Shown here one piece after another: positions 18,388-20,928 of a DNA stretch of 20,928 bases; positions within the stretch are counted from its first letter, which is position 1, and the number at the start of each line of letters is the position of its first letter. This DNA is from Chara braunii (Eukaryota > Streptophyta > Charophyceae > Charales > Characeae), in the NCBI GenBank assembly GCA_003427395.1, contig BFEA01000178.1:1674136-1695063 (forward strand), in the 5' to 3' direction. Under the pieces are notes generated by a model, which saw only the letters and a program-made list of their open reading frames with translations, did no database searches and was not told the DNA's origin. A program made the position numbers and the translations under genes.

Positions 18388-19265
18388 CTATGATTCCAAG
18401 TCGAAGTATTCCTTGGCTTGTTCCCAATCAGCAATCTGTTCTTTTACCCAATCCTGTACTCCATCGTCTCTGAGAATGAAGGAATTAAGTCTGAAAAAGT
18501 CCATTCCCCTTTCTGCCGTCATGGGACGGTGCAGGGAAGCGAGAATCGGGTTGTGGTTAGACATTGAATCAGGAATGGCGTCTATTTTGGACAGCAATGC
18601 CCAGGCTGATTGGTCCATTAGGAAGCAATGGAGTCTTCTCCTTATTGGTGACGAGTCTTGAGTCAGATGTGATGAGAACCAGGTGAAACCGCTCTCATTC
18701 GGGTGTGTCTGTCTATATGGGTCCACCAACTCTAAACATTTAATAAAGGAAGCCAACAATATGGTGTCCATACGTATTCTATCTTGTTGGAGAGAGTCAA
18801 TCCCCGGGGTCAAAACCGTGTTCCAATCTCCACCTAACACGAGGTTGGGGGAGTCAGGTACCATTGATGGTAGTTTCGAGAGGAATTCTAATCTCTCTGA
18901 GTAGTCAGATGGGGTATATATATTAATTAAAGTCCAGCAATCCTCATCGATTGAAACTTTAACCCAAATTCACGTACCCCAAATGTCTACGTATTCGTCG
19001 ATGATTACCAAGCTTATATTCCTTTGAAGTAAGATGGCGACCTCTCCTTTCGATCCTTGTGTAGGGGACCACCATTGAGGTCTCTCCCACCGGTGACCTA
19101 TGGAGGAGATTTCACAAAATTGAGCTTCGTTTCCTGTAAGAAAATGACATTTGCTTTATTTTCGTGAATCCACGACGTAAGTCTAGATATTTTGTGACGA
19201 CAATTGGTGTCACTGAGTCCTCTCACATTCCAGGTGGCAATGTGTAGCTCAAGTTTGAGAACCAT
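18388..19265 (-). pseudogene. LINE ORF2, endonuclease domain (EEP/APE family)
   Basis: ATG at 19265-19263, then LHIATWNVRGLSD (metal-site Asn) and VIFLQETKL (catalytic Glu). A stop (TAG about 19115) and a frameshift near 19090 follow. Reading resumes as QWWSPTQGSKGEVAILLQRN, with a TGA near 18969, INIYTPSD, and NLVLGGDWNTVL (the GDxN pair). The end motif is SNHNPILASL, where SDHxP is expected, so the Asp next to the general-base His is Asn. The domain nicks target DNA to prime reverse transcription. The start codon follows the ORF1 stop by three bases in the same frame. Confidence 0.85.
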
Positions 19266-19268
19266 CAC

Positions 19269-19904
19269 CTACCGTTGAACCTGTTGAGGACTGGATACGG
19301 CTCGTGTGCCTGGCGCCTGGGGCACCTGTGGTTCGTTGGGGTTGGAGGGACTTCCCTTTTTTCCCAGGTTCCACTTCCGCCTGCCTGCCCATGCTTCTTT
19401 CAGCAGCTTCCTGAAATGGGGTGATAAGAAGTTCTTTGTTGTTGGGATACTCTTGTGTATGTCTACAATAAATCTAGGATGAATGCCATCTTCCAGCATC
19501 AAAGTTTCCAATTATCCTGCATGAGGATTGGTTAACAGCTGCAAGGAAGACGAGGAGACGCCTGCCTGTCTGAGTTCCTCTGCCGCTGTTGGAGAAAGTC
19601 TTATTTCCAAGATAGGTACAAAGATCAGATATATCGCACTTGAATTTCCCACTAGTGTGCAGTGTTCCAGTTTGTACCCTTTCATCATTCTCATCGGATA
19701 TTTATCCATTATGATCTTTCGTGCCTTATCCAAGATTACTAGATCAGAGAGAGTGCCCACTTCCTCTGATGGAAGGATTGGGAGCACGTTCCTTCCCTGT
19801 CCAGAATCGAGGCACAGTGTAGCGGTACCCCTACAGCCCGACAGTGAGGCCGGACCAATTTCAGGCCGTCGGCCTGACCCTGGTCCGTTACCAGGTTGTT
19901 CCAT
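19269..19904 (-). pseudogene. Probable LINE ORF1 remnant
   Basis: One frame from 19904 to a TAG at 19271-19269, with an internal TAA at 19512-19514. Recognisable only by position ahead of the endonuclease. It contains EEVGTLSDLVILDKARKIIM and KGYKLEHCTLVGNSSAIYLI, then a basic segment LLKEAWAGRRKWNLGKKG and a Pro/Gln-rich tail. Plant LINE ORF1 proteins bind element RNA; no zinc knuckle or RRM is clear here. The first 40 codons overlap a palindromic stretch and may not belong to the LINE. Confidence 0.45.
19851..19887. repeat. 37-bp near-perfect palindrome
   Basis: Arms 19851-19868 (CGGACCAATTTCAGGCCG) and 19870-19887 pair with 3 mismatches around a single central base. A further 6-bp hairpin CCTGGT/ACCAGG lies directly right of it (about 19880-19895). 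Confidence 0.85.
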
Positions 19905-19911
19905 ACATGGA

Positions 19912-19940
19912 CCTAGGCCGATATATCACTTCGGCCTAGG
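19912..19940. repeat. Perfect 10-bp stem hairpin
   Basis: CCTAGGCCGA (19912-19921), a 9-nt AT-rich loop, then TCGGCCTAGG (19931-19940). It lies next to the 37-bp palindrome, at the LINE 5' edge. Confidence 0.85.
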
Positions 19941-19953
19941 CCCAGGGCGGCAG

Positions 19954-19998
19954 GTTCATTCATTCAGTGTTCGTTCATTCAGTGTTCGTTCATTCATT
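19954..19998. repeat. 15-bp tandem repeat, three copies
   Basis: GTTCATTCATTCAGT, GTTCGTTCATTCAGT and GTTCGTTCATTCATT in direct succession. Confidence 0.9.
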
Positions 19999-20101
19999 GA
20001 GCCGGACTGGACCTTCACTCAGCTGCTGCTTCTCGTGTGTGTCCATCTCCTCTCTCTCTCTCTCACCATCTCCACACGTGCCCTCCGCACGTGCGTCACA
20101 T

Positions 20102-20116
20102 TGGTATCGGAGCGGG
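20102..20116 (+). promoter_or_regulatory. Second tRNA-like primer-binding site
   Basis: TGGTATCGGAGCGGG matches the predicted initiator Met tRNA complement TGGTATCAGAGC at 11 of 12 bases. It carries the same A-to-G difference as the gypsy site at 14094-14111. It suggests the start of a plus-strand LTR element running off the right edge. Confidence 0.5.
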
Positions 20117-20117
20117 T

Positions 20118-20354
20118 TTTGAACCTCTGCTCCCTCCCTCCCTCCCTCTCGCACTATCCTGCTATCACGGGTAGCTATATCCAAGATCGTTCTTGCAGCT
20201 GCACCTGGTCCGTCAATGCGACCAGGTACGTTCTTAATGCAAGTTGGTGCCTTTCTCCTCGGCAACCTCCACGGCGGCGCTACTCCAGATGCTACCGTCA
20301 TCCCACAGGCCGCCGACGCCGACCTGCTGCCACGTGTACCCTGGTTCGTCCTTC
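20118..20354 (+). other. Stretch between the primer-like site and the 18S relic, nothing coding recognised
   Basis: Pyrimidine-rich at first, then mixed sequence. The hydrophobic or Arg-rich frames here show no known domain. The end (about 20331-20354) may be a very decayed continuation of 18S rRNA, but I cannot align it with confidence. Confidence 0.4.
20129..20151. repeat. (CTCC)n short tandem repeat
   Basis: A short CTCC tract within a pyrimidine-rich stretch that also contains a (CT)n run at about 20050-20064. Confidence 0.8.
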
Positions 20355-20513
20355 GCCCGACGCTCCTACAAATTGAATGGCTGGTGAAAGTGTTGGCAGT
20401 GCGCCTACTTCAACTGGTCGCAGCCTGGCTGTGAGAAGTTCGTCGAACCTTATAGTCGGAGGAAGGAGAAGTTGTAACAAGGTTCCGGTAGGTCGATCTG
20501 CGGAAGGACCATT
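20355..20513 (+). rRNA. Degenerate 3'-terminal fragment of 18S rRNA (pseudogene relic)
   Basis: It aligns in order to the last about 160 bases of plant nuclear 18S: CGCCCGACGCTCCTAC (normally CGCCCGTCGCTCCTAC), ATTGAATGG, GGTGAAAGTGTT, GAGAAGTTCGTCGAACC, GGAAGGAGAAGTTGTAACAA (normally ...GTCGTAACAA), GGTTCCGGTAGG (normally GGTTTCCGTAGG) and CTGCGGAAGGACCATTG (normally ...GGATCATTG). Changes fall at nearly invariant sites, including the helix-45 loop GGTGAACC, here GGTCGATC, so it cannot be a working rRNA. The helix-44 region between the motifs is poorly conserved. The rest of 18S is not in the window upstream. Confidence 0.85.
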
Positions 20514-20928
20514 GTCACGTGGACTGTCGACCCCCACCTCCCGTCGTGAGCACGTGTTCACCCAGCCCCGTGCACCTCCAACCTCCTTCCCCCTTCTGAT
20601 CGCGTGCACGTGCATGCGAACGCTCCTGCCCCTTCTCCCCTCAGCCCCCTCTCGATCCCAACCCAACTCCCAGCTCACCTCCTCCCCCTTGGCCGACTCC
20701 GATCCTGACTTTCCCCATTTCCCATTCCAACCCCGCTCGCTCCACCCCTTCCCCGCTCCGTCTGTGCGAGTCCCTCCTCGTTCTCCTCCCCGGCCCGCTT
20801 CTCACCACTCCCCCGCCCCCGACACTTTCCCACAGCGCAAACTCTCCTCCCCCCCCTACTACCGATCCCGCACCCAAGCTCCCTTGCCCCGAGCTCATCC
20901 TCCTCCCCCCATCGGCGATCGCAACTCC
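20514..20928. other. C-rich stretch after the 18S relic, possibly ITS1-derived
   Basis: Strongly C-rich on the plus strand with long CCCC/CTCC runs and no credible gene. In intact rDNA the ITS1 spacer would begin here. ITS1 evolves too fast for me to confirm this from sequence alone, and general low-complexity DNA is an equal alternative. It includes three CACGTG hexamers (20516, 20551, 20607). Confidence 0.35.

Larger units (their letters stand above)
644..19904 (-). mobile_element. Non-LTR retrotransposon (LINE, L1-like plant type), split by three insertions
   Basis: On the minus strand the pieces appear in canonical LINE order: ORF1-like segment, apurinic-type endonuclease, reverse transcriptase fingers and palm, ADD catalytic motif, thumb/connection, CCHC-type zinc finger, C-terminal tail, 3' UTR and poly-A. 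Foreign DNA interrupts it at 16762-17241 (MITE), 3461-16556 (gypsy element) and 1346-1817 (MITE). About 5.0 kb of LINE remains once these are removed. Stops and frameshifts in the endonuclease and RT make it non-functional. Its 5' limit near 19904 is uncertain because ORF1 runs into unrelated palindromic sequence there; it may be 5'-truncated. Confidence 0.85.
19897..20100 (+). repeat. Possible short LTR of a second retroelement (right end well placed, left end guessed)
   Basis: It ends in CA one base before a primer-binding-site-like sequence at 20102, as an LTR should. A TG at 19897 is one possible left end and gives about 204 bp. No second copy is in the window, so this rests on the primer site alone. 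Confidence 0.3.

Noticed and set aside
20102-20140. tRNA gene
   Set aside because: The tRNA-like bases are the complement of a tRNA 3' end (primer-binding site). No cloverleaf or promoter boxes can be formed.
19528-20376. Plus-strand frame of 282 codons
   Set aside because: It crosses the antisense of LINE ORF1, the palindromes, the tandem repeat and the CT-rich stretch without any domain, so it does not respect feature borders.

Overview
The window is a stack of decayed transposable elements from a eukaryotic nuclear genome. I found no intact host gene. A green-lineage host, most likely a streptophyte (land plant or charophyte alga), is suggested by a LINE with plant-type ORF2 motifs, an LTR retrotransposon primed by an initiator-Met-tRNA-like site, and a relic of the 18S rRNA 3' end that keeps the streptophyte-like GAACCTTAT followed by GGAAGGAGAAG. 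The species cannot be named from sequence alone.

Layout. Positions 1-640 hold two foldback units bounded by (AG)n and (CT)n microsatellites, with strong hairpins. From about 644 (T-runs, the poly-A tail of a minus-strand element) to about 19904 lies one minus-strand LINE, in pieces: ORF1 (19904-19269), endonuclease (19265-18388), reverse transcriptase (18387-17242, 16761-16557, then 3460 leftwards), a zinc finger (about 1890-1831) and a C-terminal tail (to about 907). Three insertions break it: a roughly 480-bp hAT-like MITE (16762-17241), a roughly 470-bp second MITE (1346-1817), and a full-length 13.1-kb Ty3/gypsy LTR retrotransposon (3461-16556, minus strand).

The gypsy element has two 2.4-kb LTRs (5' LTR 14112-16555, 3' LTR 3461-5841), a primer-binding site at 14094-14111, and gag, nucleocapsid/protease, RT, RNase H and integrase with a GPY/F-type end, running from 14003 to 8010. 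A third, unrecognised reading frame (ORF3, 8013 to about 6423) begins with an ATGA overlap on the pol stop codon. It has a strongly acidic middle and a basic end. Every module carries stops or frameshifts, and several catalytic residues are lost, so this copy is dead by itself. Its 5-bp target duplication (GCGTT on the plus strand) sits in the LINE ORF2, and the LINE reading frame is continuous across the insertion.

Right of the LINE (19850-20928) is a different assemblage: near-perfect palindromes, a 15-bp tandem repeat, a possible short LTR ending at a second tRNA-like primer-binding site (20102), a degenerate copy of the last about 160 bp of 18S rRNA (20355-20513), and a C-rich tail that may derive from ITS1. 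Six CACGTG hexamers lie between 20075 and 20612.

Inferred order of events: foldback repeats and LINE first, then the MITEs and the gypsy element into the LINE. The LTRs differ at 11 of 180 bases in one sampled block.
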